64,000 nucleotides of DNA, taken from assembly GCA_021648145.1 (NCBI GenBank), contig JAKITI010000009.1, forward strand, positions 1 through 64,000, in the 5' to 3' direction. Of this stretch, positions 27,430 to 36,110 are shown in pieces. Under the pieces are notes generated by a model, which did no database searches, had not been told where the DNA came from, and saw only the letters and a list, made by a program, of their open reading frames with translations. How positions within the stretch are numbered: position 1 is the stretch's first letter; each line of letters starts with the position of its first letter. Origin of the DNA: Gammaproteobacteria bacterium (GTDB taxonomy: Bacteria > Pseudomonadota > Gammaproteobacteria > JAADGQ01). Both the position numbers and the translations under genes were made by a program.

Positions 27430-30400
27430 CTACGATACTTTGGTGTCAGGTTTATAGGCGAGCATCACACTTTCTTTGCTGGCTTCCAGTTCAGCTTGAA
27501 AGCGTTGCAGTGAATAGTGAAACGTATTGACTCGAATTTTAATTGAGCCGCCAGGTTTATTTGCATCAATATCGTGCAGCATAAAGTGTGGCGTTTTACT
27601 GGCCGCAAGAATCTGGTTGACCAAACCATATGTCGGCGCATCATGACCGCATTTAAAACTTGAAAAATCAACAACAGCAATATTAGGGTGACGTGCAGCA
27701 AATTTTGCTGCCCATACTTTTTGAGCACTGTTGACTGAATAACTTTCTGGCCAGACATCACGAGTATCAAAAACATCGCTGATCTTTCCTGACGCAATTT
27801 CCTCACCAAAATATTGATCGAGATAAGCAGGATCTTTAGGAATCGAACGAATAGAGAGCACGGGATAGCCGAGCGCCTGAAAGTCACTTAATACTTCATG
27901 GTTGATTCCAGGGTCATTATGATAAGGTCGCCCCAACATTAACAAACCAACTCGGTTGTTATCTTTCATGGATTTGAGCAACTCCATGCCACGGCTTTGC
28001 ACTTTTGCATCAATATGCTGCATCGCTTTCTGCCCCTGCTCACATGCCCAATCACTCTCATCTTCTGTGATATCAAGATGTGAAGCCCATGTATCAAAAA
28101 GTTGCCGTTTGAGCAGTGGCAAATTATTGAAATCAAGCGCACTATCAATGTAGCCAACACCACATTGATCAAATAGATTCTTTTCCTTTGTAAACGATGC
28201 TTTGACTACATTGGGCGTGCCCGCCACAATGGGGCAAGTCGTATTACCAATAACGTTTGTGCAAAAATTAGAGAGCTGAAGCACACTCGGGAACCAGACA
28301 TAATCAAGCGATTTACGGCTCGTCTGCTTTTTATAGAGCAAATTATAGATATGAGCTTGTGAGACCTTGGCAGGAAAGCAGGGATCAATCGAGCCATACT
28401 TACCCCCTTCACGCCATAACTCTTCAGAAGTTTCATCGGAAAACACAATGTTGTGCGAAGTAATGCCCAAAGTTTCAAGATAAGTTCGCATAAAAGGGGC
28501 GATCGTATAGATATTAAGCGCACGCGGCATTCCAACTCTAATTTGTTGGCGGCGTTGCATGACCGCTTCTGAGCTGCGCTGAAAATGACGTTTTACTTTT
28601 TTATGGTGAACTGTAAACCAACGCTTTTCAGGTTGAGTCGTTTCGATCTGCGTTGAAGCGTCAGGAAGCAGAGTCGCTTTATAAACATGGCGAAAAACCA
28701 GCTTCGACTCTTCATCCACCAGATTGGGGTGGTTCGATTTAAGCTTTCGCCTTCGCTTTTCTTGCGCAACCACTTCCTGTTTGGATTCGACCTCTCCCTT
28801 TTCACAGGAAAATCCTGCGATATGCCTGACAGGAGGCGCGACAGGCAGTTCGATGTCAATAAAGGTGCGCGAACAGTGACTGGTACAAAAAGTACAGCGC
28901 GTCTCTTCATCAGTACGTGCAGTAAATTGTACATTGAGCGCAGCATCAAGCCCGACAAATGAAGAGTTGCCGCGAAGTGTTACGATCCGCATCGCCTCAA
29001 GCGCCGCACCAATCGCGCCGCCTTCTCCACAAAAGGGATGCACAATCACTTCTGCATTCGGCACTCGCGCTTTAATATAATCAACCTGGGCTTTGACCGC
29101 CGCTAGGTTATATTGCGTGCCGCCCTGCAATACAAACTTACGCCCCAATTCGGCAAGACGTGGAATTTGCACCACATATTGCCATATATTTTTTGGCAGG
29201 ACACGAGCTAATCCAGCAAATAACTCTTCTCGGGAGTAACCCTCTTTCTGGAAATTGACACGATCACTATCGAGAAAAACAGCGCAGCCATAACTAAAGT
29301 TAGGGGAGCTTTTAGCTTCAAATGCGACATCAGCGAACTGCTCTACTTTCACACCAAACTGCTGCGCCATTGCCTGCAACAACATGCCATTTCCGGCCGA
29401 GCACTGATTTGAGAGACGGAAACTTTTTATATCACCATGTTGCAAAAAAAGCACTTTGATATCCTGTCCACCCACATCACAAACCACATCAATATCATCG
29501 CCACAAAAGCGCTTGGCGCTTTGCATGTGTGCAATTGTCTCAACAATATTGGCATCACAGCCTAATGCTTTTTCGAGTATATCGCCTGCATAGCCCGTCA
29601 CACCGCAGCCTGCAATTTCAATGGAAGCACTTTGCTGCGATATATACTCTTTCAGCTTTTTGAAAATTATATTGCTATCATTGATCGGGTTACCCGTTGA
29701 GAGAAGATACTCTTTTGTTATCACCTCACCCTGTTCATCAAGCAATACCGCTTTTGTGGTGGTCGAGCCACCATCAATTCCGACGTAAACACGAACAATT
29801 TTTTCGGTGTCAAATTGCCGTGCTTTAAATGCAGGTTTCGCATAGCTCCGTTTAAACGCTTCCAACTCCTCTGGTGTTTTCCATAAGCCTGGGCCGGTGT
29901 GATGAGAGGATGCACGCTGACTATCACCATTCAAATGTGAACGAAGCCGTTCAACACCACAATAATCAGCTCCTTCAGCCTGCTCCTGTGCACCAAATAC
30001 TACAGCACCAAATGCGGCATAATATTGTGCATCATCGGGCACTTTGATCAACTCTTGGGCAGGAATATCTGGAACGGCATAACCACGCTCCTTCCATGTT
30101 TCTATAATTCGTTTGCGCCAGCATGCCTGTAAAAAAGGCAGATAGGTGTTGGGGCCACCCAGTAACAATACATTGCTTAGCAGCGTATTACCTCGTGTCA
30201 GCACGGTAAGATTTTGCATCACAATGGCATCAGCCAATGAGTTTACAATCTCCTCAGAGGGTACGCCCGACTTCACTAGGTTGACCACATCCGTTTCTGC
30301 AAACACGCCACATTTTGCGGCCACATGGTGTAGTTTTTCGGGTAAAAATGGAATTTGAGTCGCTTGTTCTGAGCTGAGACCCACTTTTAACAGACATTTA

Positions 30401-30867
30401 TCAATGGTTGCACCGGTACCTGAGGCGCACTTGTCATTCATTGAAGTGACAACTCGCCGTTCCTCAGAATTAGCACCAGGTTGAAATATGATGATTTTTG
30501 CATCCTGCCCCCCCAGCTCAACCACGCTGTTGACATCAGGATGCAATCGTTCAACCGCAAGCGTGACGGCATTCACTTCTTGAATAAATCTCGCGCCCAC
30601 ATGCTCGGCAACAGCTGTGCCACCAGAGCCCGTAATATAAGCCAAGTGCTGGCCTTCTTTTAAAAAGGGATTTTCTGACTCCATGCGCTCTAGTGATTCA
30701 AGCAGCTTTGGCCCTTGCAAGCCTTCATGTCGATCATAACAGCGCCATACAATAGAAAAGCTTTCAGGCTCAACAACCACACATTTCACGGTGGTTGAAC
30801 CCACATCAATGCCGATCAGATAAGTTGTAACGCCGCTATTGGTTGAATGGGGCATGTTAGAGCTCAT
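27430..30867 (-). CDS. Tandem BadF/HgdC-type ATPase fused to a cysteine-rich DUF2229 region
   Basis: The 1145-residue protein holds two complete ASKHA activase domains. Domain 1 (about 15-295) has GIDVGSTTVK, ELGGQDAK and the cysteine pair Cys147 (NDKCASGTG) and Cys186 (AAKCGVFAE). Domain 2 (about 358-630) has GIDGGSTTTK, DVGGQDIK and Cys489 (NQCSAGNG) and Cys528 (YGCAVFLDS). In both, the cysteines are 39 residues apart, as are Cys127 and Cys166 of HgdC, which bind one [4Fe-4S] cluster across a homodimer. A CTFCTSHC motif (658-665) and a DUF2229-like region (about 776-1145, with Cys830, Cys869 and Cys878) follow. The likely role is ATP-driven electron delivery to the next gene's product. Uncharacterised homologues occur in many genomes; the target reaction is unknown. 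Confidence 0.85.
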   Translation of the reverse strand: MSSNMPHSTNSGVTTYLIGIDVGSTTVKCVVVEPESFSIVWRCYDRHEGLQGPKLLESLERMESENPFLKEGQHLAYITGSGGTAVAEHVGARFIQEVNAVTLAVERLHPDVNSVVELGGQDAKIIIFQPGANSEERRVVTSMNDKCASGTGATIDKCLLKVGLSSEQATQIPFLPEKLHHVAAKCGVFAETDVVNLVKSGVPSEEIVNSLADAIVMQNLTVLTRGNTLLSNVLLLGGPNTYLPFLQACWRKRIIETWKERGYAVPDIPAQELIKVPDDAQYYAAFGAVVFGAQEQAEGADYCGVERLRSHLNGDSQRASSHHTGPGLWKTPEELEAFKRSYAKPAFKARQFDTEKIVRVYVGIDGGSTTTKAVLLDEQGEVITKEYLLSTGNPINDSNIIFKKLKEYISQQSASIEIAGCGVTGYAGDILEKALGCDANIVETIAHMQSAKRFCGDDIDVVCDVGGQDIKVLFLQHGDIKSFRLSNQCSAGNGMLLQAMAQQFGVKVEQFADVAFEAKSSPNFSYGCAVFLDSDRVNFQKEGYSREELFAGLARVLPKNIWQYVVQIPRLAELGRKFVLQGGTQYNLAAVKAQVDYIKARVPNAEVIVHPFCGEGGAIGAALEAMRIVTLRGNSSFVGLDAALNVQFTARTDEETRCTFCTSHCSRTFIDIELPVAPPVRHIAGFSCEKGEVESKQEVVAQEKRRRKLKSNHPNLVDEESKLVFRHVYKATLLPDASTQIETTQPEKRWFTVHHKKVKRHFQRSSEAVMQRRQQIRVGMPRALNIYTIAPFMRTYLETLGITSHNIVFSDETSEELWREGGKYGSIDPCFPAKVSQAHIYNLLYKKQTSRKSLDYVWFPSVLQLSNFCTNVIGNTTCPIVAGTPNVVKASFTKEKNLFDQCGVGYIDSALDFNNLPLLKRQLFDTWASHLDITEDESDWACEQGQKAMQHIDAKVQSRGMELLKSMKDNNRVGLLMLGRPYHNDPGINHEVLSDFQALGYPVLSIRSIPKDPAYLDQYFGEEIASGKISDVFDTRDVWPESYSVNSAQKVWAAKFAARHPNIAVVDFSSFKCGHDAPTYGLVNQILAASKTPHFMLHDIDANKPGGSIKIRVNTFHYSLQRFQAELEASKESVMLAYKPDTKVS

Positions 30868-30891
30868 AGTTTAAGGTGTTGTTGAGTATAA

Positions 30892-31503
30892 TTACTCTTT
30901 TAATTTTAGCAAAATAAATTCAATGTTGTTCTGCTGAAGCTGTAATTGAGTCTCATGCAAGCGTGGCAACTCATGAATAGGGCCAATGCGAACACGATGC
31001 CAAGCGGCTCCTTTTTCAATCGTGACGGTTTGTATACCCGCCTTAATACCAAGTATAGCCAGTTTTGCTTTCAATGCATCTGCCATTTCATGCTCTTTAA
31101 ATGAAGCAACTTGTAAAATATAAGCCCCTGGGGCATTTACTTTTTTACTTTCAGCACTTTCAGAAACCGCTCTTTTATTCGGAATGATCTCTTCCTCATC
31201 TGGAATGAAAATCTTCATATCACGCAATGATTTATAAAAATCAAAACGTGGCTCTGGCTTAGGCGGCAAAGGTGCTACGGGCTCTTTCTGTTGAACTAAG
31301 GGGACTGTCATTTTTATTTCATGTGACTCTTTTTCAGGGCTGTCTTTAAAAAAAGAGATTAAAAATGCCACACCCAGACCAATCAAAAGCCCGGATAAAA
31401 GCCAAACCCAACCGGGTGTTCTTTTTTTCGACACTGTTTTTTTATCTGGATTTCTACGCACATAAACACGCTTATTTTTTTTACTTTTTGTAGACACGAT
31501 CAC
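30892..31503 (-). CDS. SPOR-domain membrane protein (FtsN-like)
   Basis: The 203-residue bitopic protein has a basic cytoplasmic start, one membrane helix (about 31-52), a proline-rich periplasmic linker, and a C-terminal SPOR domain (about 125-203) beginning [22 protein letters not shown] domains bind denuded glycan strands at the septum. It is encoded right after argS, the same place where ftsN-like genes are found in many Gammaproteobacteria, so it may be the FtsN of this organism; the essential N-terminal FtsN region cannot be recognised with certainty. Its start overlaps the argS stop by four bases. Confidence 0.82.
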   Translation of the reverse strand: MIVSTKSKKNKRVYVRRNPDKKTVSKKRTPGWVWLLSGLLIGLGVAFLISFFKDSPEKESHEIKMTVPLVQQKEPVAPLPPKPEPRFDFYKSLRDMKIFIPDEEEIIPNKRAVSESAESKKVNAPGAYILQVASFKEHEMADALKAKLAILGIKAGIQTVTIEKGAAWHRVRIGPIHELPRLHETQLQLQQNNIEFILLKLKE

Positions 31504-33266
31504 ATTTTTTCCGGTGCAGAGACACCCAATAATAATAAAGCATTTTTCAACACATGAGCCACCGCTAATATGAGTTCAACGCGCGCACCTCGTAATTTTT
31601 CATCATCAACAATAAATTGGTGAGCATTATAATAAGTGTGAAACTCAGTCGCCAGATCACGCAAATAATAAACAACCTGATGTGGCTCATGACTGAGTGC
31701 CGCTGTTTCGAGCAGCTCTGGATAACGTGCAAGAGTGGCCATTAGTGCTTGCTCATGAGCTTCGGTCAGCAATGACAGATGAGCGAAGCCCTGCGCGCTA
31801 CTCCAACTCAACTCTCGCTCCTTCAATTGCCGCATCACGCTACAGATACGTGCATGAGCATATTGCACGTAATAAACCGGATTATCATTCGATTGTGATT
31901 TTGCCAGCTCCAGATCAAAGTCCATATGTTGCTCGCATTTACGCATCACATAGAAAAAACGTGCCGCATCTTTGCCCACCTCTTCACGCAATTCTCGCAA
32001 CGTCACAAACGAGCCACTACGCGTCGACATCTGTACTTTTTTGCCATCACGATAAAGATTTGCAAACTGAACAAGAAAAACATCCAGCAGATCGGGTTGT
32101 TTACCCATGGCCGAAAGTGCGGCTTTAACTCGTGGTACGTAACCATGATGATCAGCCCCCCAAACATCAATGACCTTGTCGTAGCCACGCTCGGCCTTAT
32201 CTAAATGATAAGCAATGTCGGATGCAAAGTAGGTGGTCTCTCCATTATCCCGAACAACAACTCGGTCCTTTTCATCCCCATAGTCCGTAGATTTAAACCA
32301 CCATGCGCCCTCTTTTTCATAAAGGTGGCCACTGCTTTTAAGTCGCTCAATTGTTTTTTCAACCGCACCGTTCTCAACCAGTGAACGCTCGGAAAACCAC
32401 GTTTCATAAACGACACCAAACTCTTCAAGATCTTCACGAATATCGCCTAAAATAGACTCCAGTCCCGCATTAAAGACTGAGCGATAATCTTGATGGCCTA
32501 ATAACTGCTTTGCTCGCTGGATCAAAGCATCAATATGTGTCTCTTTGTCGCCTTGTCCGCCTTCGGTCTCATCTTCTGGCAAACCAGCCATGACAATTTG
32601 AGCCGCACGCTGAAAGGTATCGCCATGCTTGTTTTTCAATGTCATTGAAATATCACGGACATATTCACCACGGTAACCATTCACTGGAAATATAATGGCT
32701 TCACCGCACAGCTCCAGATAACGCAACCAAACACTGGTGGCTAAAATATCCATCTGACGACCTGCATCATTCACATAATATTCACGATGCACTTTAAAGC
32801 CAGCAGCCACCAGCAAATCAGCCACCGTAGCACCGTATGCAGCTCCTCGGCCATGCCCGACATGCAGTGGCCCCGTCGGGTTTGCTGAAACGAATTCAAC
32901 CTGCACTCTTCGCCCCTGGCCAACGGCACTGTGTCCATAGGCTTCACCAGCCTCATGTATCGCTGGAATAATCTGCTGAAATGCGGCGGGTGCCATAAAA
33001 AAATTGATAAATCCCGGCCCAGCAATTTCGATTTTAGATATTGAATCTGACTCAGGCAGCGCCTGCACTAACTTTTCTGCCAAATCACGTGGCTTACAAC
33101 GGGCAATTTTAGATAGCATCAGCGCAAGATTACATGCAAAATCACCCAGCTCTTTGTTACGCCCACGCTCAACCTGAACATCCAGTTTCAATTCTTTTGG
33201 TAGCACATCACTCTGCTGTAGTTGTAAAACAGCATCACAAAGCAGGTTTTTTATCAGTTGTTTCAT
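31500..33266 (-). CDS. argS: Arginyl-tRNA synthetase
   Basis: The 588-residue class I synthetase has the N-terminal Add-1 domain, the HIGH-equivalent HVGHGRGA after VSANPTGPL, a KMSKS-like loop reading VQMSTRSG, and a C-terminal DALR anticodon-binding domain. The altered KMSKS is normal for ArgRS. Full length. It is the first gene of argS-SPOR and is divergent from engB. Confidence 0.97.
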   Translation of the reverse strand: MKQLIKNLLCDAVLQLQQSDVLPKELKLDVQVERGRNKELGDFACNLALMLSKIARCKPRDLAEKLVQALPESDSISKIEIAGPGFINFFMAPAAFQQIIPAIHEAGEAYGHSAVGQGRRVQVEFVSANPTGPLHVGHGRGAAYGATVADLLVAAGFKVHREYYVNDAGRQMDILATSVWLRYLELCGEAIIFPVNGYRGEYVRDISMTLKNKHGDTFQRAAQIVMAGLPEDETEGGQGDKETHIDALIQRAKQLLGHQDYRSVFNAGLESILGDIREDLEEFGVVYETWFSERSLVENGAVEKTIERLKSSGHLYEKEGAWWFKSTDYGDEKDRVVVRDNGETTYFASDIAYHLDKAERGYDKVIDVWGADHHGYVPRVKAALSAMGKQPDLLDVFLVQFANLYRDGKKVQMSTRSGSFVTLRELREEVGKDAARFFYVMRKCEQHMDFDLELAKSQSNDNPVYYVQYAHARICSVMRQLKERELSWSSAQGFAHLSLLTEAHEQALMATLARYPELLETAALSHEPHQVVYYLRDLATEFHTYYNAHQFIVDDEKLRGARVELILAVAHVLKNALLLLGVSAPEKM

Positions 33267-33376
33267 CAGGTCAGTATCTATTAATTAGTGGAGAACGATT
33301 CAAAAACAGCCTATTATGGCGGCTATTTGTGATCTTGCAACCCGCAAGTGACAACTTTGATCGAAGTTTTTTATCC

Positions 33377-33994
33377 ATGCGTGCGTTCTACAATAAAGCC
33401 CAATATACAACCAGTGTCAACAAAGCCTCCGAGCTTCCCGTTGATATGGGAAAAGAAGTCGCTTTTGCCGGCCGCTCTAATGTCGGAAAATCCAGCGCCA
33501 TTAATACATTGACTCATCGGCGTGGCCTTGCGCGAACCAGTAAAACTCCAGGACGAACCCAGCTCATCAATTTTTTTGAAATAGATTCAGAGCACAGATT
33601 GGTCGATTTGCCTGGTTATGGTTTTGCCAAAGTACCTGATCGAGTCAAACAACATTGGCAGCAACTGATTTCATCGTACCTAAATGAGCGACAAGCACTT
33701 AAAGGGCTGATTGTTATCATGGATTCACGCCGCCCATTTACTGAATTTGATATGTCGATGCTTGACTGGTGTGAACACGCCAAGATGCCCGCACATATTT
33801 TGTTGACCAAAACAGATAAACTCAGCAGAAATGCAGCCCAGGCAACACTCAGCAAAGCAAAAAAAACCCTAAAGCAGCAAGCACGAGATATCCCAATCTC
33901 CGTACAACTTTTTTCATCCCTGAAAAAAACAGGCATTGAAGAGATATACAGTAAATTAAATGAATGGCTAGAAGTCAGCAACCAATTAAAATAA
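33377..33994 (+). CDS. engB: Ribosome-biogenesis GTPase EngB (YihA)
   Basis: A GTPase of about 205 residues needed for maturation of the 50S subunit. Visible motifs, numbered from the chosen start: G1 GRSNVGKSS (32-40), G2 in TPGRTQLINFF, G3 DLPG (77-80) and G4 TKTD. The frame is open upstream to 33134, but that extension runs through argS on the other strand and has no conserved sequence; the ATG at 33377 (MRAFYNKAQY) gives the normal family length. In E. coli this gene is followed by csrC, which makes the structured region behind it worth attention. Confidence 0.94.
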   Translation: MRAFYNKAQYTTSVNKASELPVDMGKEVAFAGRSNVGKSSAINTLTHRRGLARTSKTPGRTQLINFFEIDSEHRLVDLPGYGFAKVPDRVKQHWQQLISSYLNERQALKGLIVIMDSRRPFTEFDMSMLDWCEHAKMPAHILLTKTDKLSRNAAQATLSKAKKTLKQQARDIPISVQLFSSLKKTGIEEIYSKLNEWLEVSNQLK

Positions 33995-34017
33995 TTTTGA
34001 TTGGTTATACTGGAGAC

Positions 34018-34051
34018 AAAAAAAACCCCAGCTACTGGGAGATAGCCGGGG
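34018..34051 (-). terminator. Intrinsic terminator for the 34162-34653 gene
   Basis: Read on the minus strand, CCCCGGCTA (34051-34043) pairs with TAGCTGGGG (34034-34026), with a G-U wobble in the middle, and is followed directly by eight T (34025-34018). That is a standard rho-independent terminator about 110 bases downstream of the secreted-protein gene. On the plus strand the same stem has an A/C mismatch. Confidence 0.75.
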
Positions 34052-34110
34052 AGTTTAAATCCCCGCTTTGAAGGGAGATAAAAAGCGGGAGAGTATTTGT
34101 GCGTACTCTG
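34018..34110 (+). ncRNA. Candidate structured small RNA with GGA-bearing hairpins behind engB
   Basis: Three hairpins stand back to back: 34026-34051, CCCGCTTT/AAAGCGGG at 34062-34089, and AGAGTA/TACTCT at 34090-34109. On the plus strand the first two loops contain GGGAGA (ACTGGGAGATA and AAGGGAGATAA), and five GGA triplets fall between 34012 and 34090, a density seen in CsrA/RsmA-titrating RNAs. A -10-like TATACT at 34006-34011 would start RNA near 34018. E. coli csrC lies at the same place relative to yihA/engB. Against this: hairpin 1 is better as a minus-strand terminator, the RNA would be shorter than CsrC, and no good plus-strand terminator is visible. Confidence 0.3.
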
Positions 34111-34161
34111 CTATTAAAGACACGCGCTATTTTTAAAAGTTCACAAAATTAATCAGGTATT

Positions 34162-34653
34162 TTACCAGTACCTTTCAAAGCCCAAGCCAATGTTTGGCTT
34201 CAACTTAAGTTCAGTCAATGAGTTCATCAACTCTTCAGCAGTCGCCTGCTCAATATTTATATCGGTACCCAGCAAAAAACTGATTCGCAAGATCTCTTGA
34301 TTAATCAACCCCATACCAAGCACTGGATTATCACTCTGTACATTTAAACGAAAAGTGGGATTGCCTATATGCTTGTGAACCGACAACAATCGGTTTTGTA
34401 AACTTGAAATTGCGTTACTTGAATAGTCCAGTAACAGCGACTTTTTTTTGGTATCAATAGGGAAAAAAGAGTGGGATCGAAGTGATTCGGAGCAGAGGCG
34501 TTTTGCCTCTTCAGGTGTTTTGCAAATAATCTGTTTCGATTCGGTCTGCACAGCGGGTTGACCAGAGACTTCATCGGCATAACCAGAAACTGCAACACAG
34601 GTTCCAATGAAAAACAGAGCAATACGTGGCAACGTAAAATCTATCTTTATCAT
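34162..34653 (-). CDS. Secreted hypothetical protein
   Basis: The 163-residue product begins with a signal peptide (hydrophobic IALFFIGTCVAVSGYA, cleavage likely near residue 26). The mature part has two cysteines near its start (IICKTPEEAKRLCSES), which could form a disulfide, and no motif I recognise. A strong binding site (GGGAGG, seven bases before the ATG) and a clear terminator downstream show that it is a real single-gene unit. Its upstream region is shared with the divergent transaldolase gene. Function unknown. Confidence 0.72.
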   Translation of the reverse strand: MIKIDFTLPRIALFFIGTCVAVSGYADEVSGQPAVQTESKQIICKTPEEAKRLCSESLRSHSFFPIDTKKKSLLLDYSSNAISSLQNRLLSVHKHIGNPTFRLNVQSDNPVLGMGLINQEILRISFLLGTDINIEQATAEELMNSLTELKLKPNIGLGFERYW

Positions 34654-34867
34654 TATAAAACCTCCCGTGCTTGATTCAGAGTGTTTCGTCCCTGCTGCAC
34701 AACAACACTCTTTTCCTCACCGTAACAGACAACGCCAATGAAACTAACCTATCGAATACCGATCTATCTGCCGACAACCTTTAAAATCTGGTTAAGGGCA
34801 ATTTCCGATTATAGCCCTATTCAGCAAACAATACCACCATTTGAAATGTGACATTTAGGAGATAATA

Positions 34868-36016
34868 ATGAACTCACTGCGCCGTTTACATGATTTTGGG
34901 CAAAGCCCCTGGTATGACAATATTCATCGTAAAATGCTCACATCAGGCGAGCTGGAACGTATGATTCAAGAAGATGGTGTAAAAGGCATCACCTCTAACC
35001 CAACAATTTTTCAGAATGCAATCAGCAAAAGCAGCGATTACGATGACCAAATAAAGCAACTCCTTGAGGAAGACCCATCGAAAAGTAGTCGCGATTTATT
35101 TTTCTCTCTCGCTATTACTGATATTCAATCAGCGGCTGACTTATTACTGCCAATCTATAAAGAAAGCCATGGTATTGATGGCATGGTCAGCCTTGAAGTC
35201 TCACCCGATCTGGCCTATAACGCAGACAAAACAGTTTTAGAAGCACTGCAACTGGTTAAGCGAGTCAACCGCCCCAACCTGATGATCAAAGTCCCCGCAA
35301 CCCGAGAAGGTTTAAGTGCAATCGAAACACTGACTTCAGAAGGAATTAGCATTAATGCAACGCTTCTATTTTCCAGTAAACGCTACAAAGAAGTTTTAGA
35401 GGCTTATTTACTGGGCCTTGAAACACGCTTGCGCCGTGGCCAGCCCATTGATAACATCAGCTCAGTGGCCAGCTTTTTCATCAGCCGTGTTGATGCAATG
35501 GTCGACAAGTTGCTGGATCAAAAAATGGAAACGGCCGATCATCATACAAAAATTCAGCTTCAATCACTCAAGGGAAAAATTGCGATTAGCAATGCCAAGC
35601 TCTCTTACCAGCATTATAAAAAAGTTTCCAACAGCCAAAGAGGCAAAGATCTCGTAGAAAGTGGTGCAAAAATGCAACGATTACTTTGGGCAAGCACTGG
35701 CACTAAAAACCCGGATTACAGTGACGTACTGTATGTCGACACATTAATCGGTGCGGATACAGTCAATACAATTCCACCCGCAACGTTTGAAACCTACAAA
35801 GACCATGGAAACCCGCAAGCGACACTCGAAACAGATCTGGAACTTGCAAAAAATAGTATTGATTTATTAAAAAATCTGGGCATTGATCTGAATCGGATTA
35901 CAGATACCCTGGAAGATGAAGGTGTCAAATCTTTTTCTGAATCGTTCGATACATTATTAAATGCAATTCAGAAAAAAGCAGATGTTATAAATGAACTTCA
36001 GACAGCCAGCGCATAA
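34868..36016 (+). CDS. tal: Transaldolase
   Basis: The 382-residue pentose-phosphate enzyme transfers a dihydroxyacetone unit between sugar phosphates. Lys141 in LMIKVPATREGL is the Schiff-base lysine, and GITSNPTIFQ (40-49) is the N-terminal family signature. It is longer than E. coli TalB and fits the transaldolase subfamily of about 370-380 residues found in cyanobacteria, actinobacteria and some proteobacteria. AGGAG precedes the ATG. It stands alone, convergent with mutS. Confidence 0.94.
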   Translation: MNSLRRLHDFGQSPWYDNIHRKMLTSGELERMIQEDGVKGITSNPTIFQNAISKSSDYDDQIKQLLEEDPSKSSRDLFFSLAITDIQSAADLLLPIYKESHGIDGMVSLEVSPDLAYNADKTVLEALQLVKRVNRPNLMIKVPATREGLSAIETLTSEGISINATLLFSSKRYKEVLEAYLLGLETRLRRGQPIDNISSVASFFISRVDAMVDKLLDQKMETADHHTKIQLQSLKGKIAISNAKLSYQHYKKVSNSQRGKDLVESGAKMQRLLWASTGTKNPDYSDVLYVDTLIGADTVNTIPPATFETYKDHGNPQATLETDLELAKNSIDLLKNLGIDLNRITDTLEDEGVKSFSESFDTLLNAIQKKADVINELQTASA

Positions 36017-36040
36017 AATTTAAACCTGTATTTATGTCGA

Positions 36041-36075
36041 GTCGAGTACGGTAGAAAAACTCTATCGTGCTTGAC
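36041..36075. terminator. Long hairpin between convergent tal and mutS
   Basis: GTCGAGTACGGTAGA (36041-36055) can pair over 15 positions, including three G-T wobbles, with TCTATCGTGCTTGAC (36061-36075) around an AAAAC loop. It lies in the gap between two converging genes, where a bidirectional terminator is expected, but no clear T-run follows on either strand. A tandem GTCGA duplication abuts the left arm. Confidence 0.45.
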
Positions 36076-36110
36076 ATGATTTTATGTGCATTGATGGCCA
36101 TTATATTCCG

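Noticed and set aside
33134-33376. N-terminal extension of EngB
   Set aside because: The open frame overlaps argS on the opposite strand, carries nothing family-like, and the ATG at 33377 gives the normal length.
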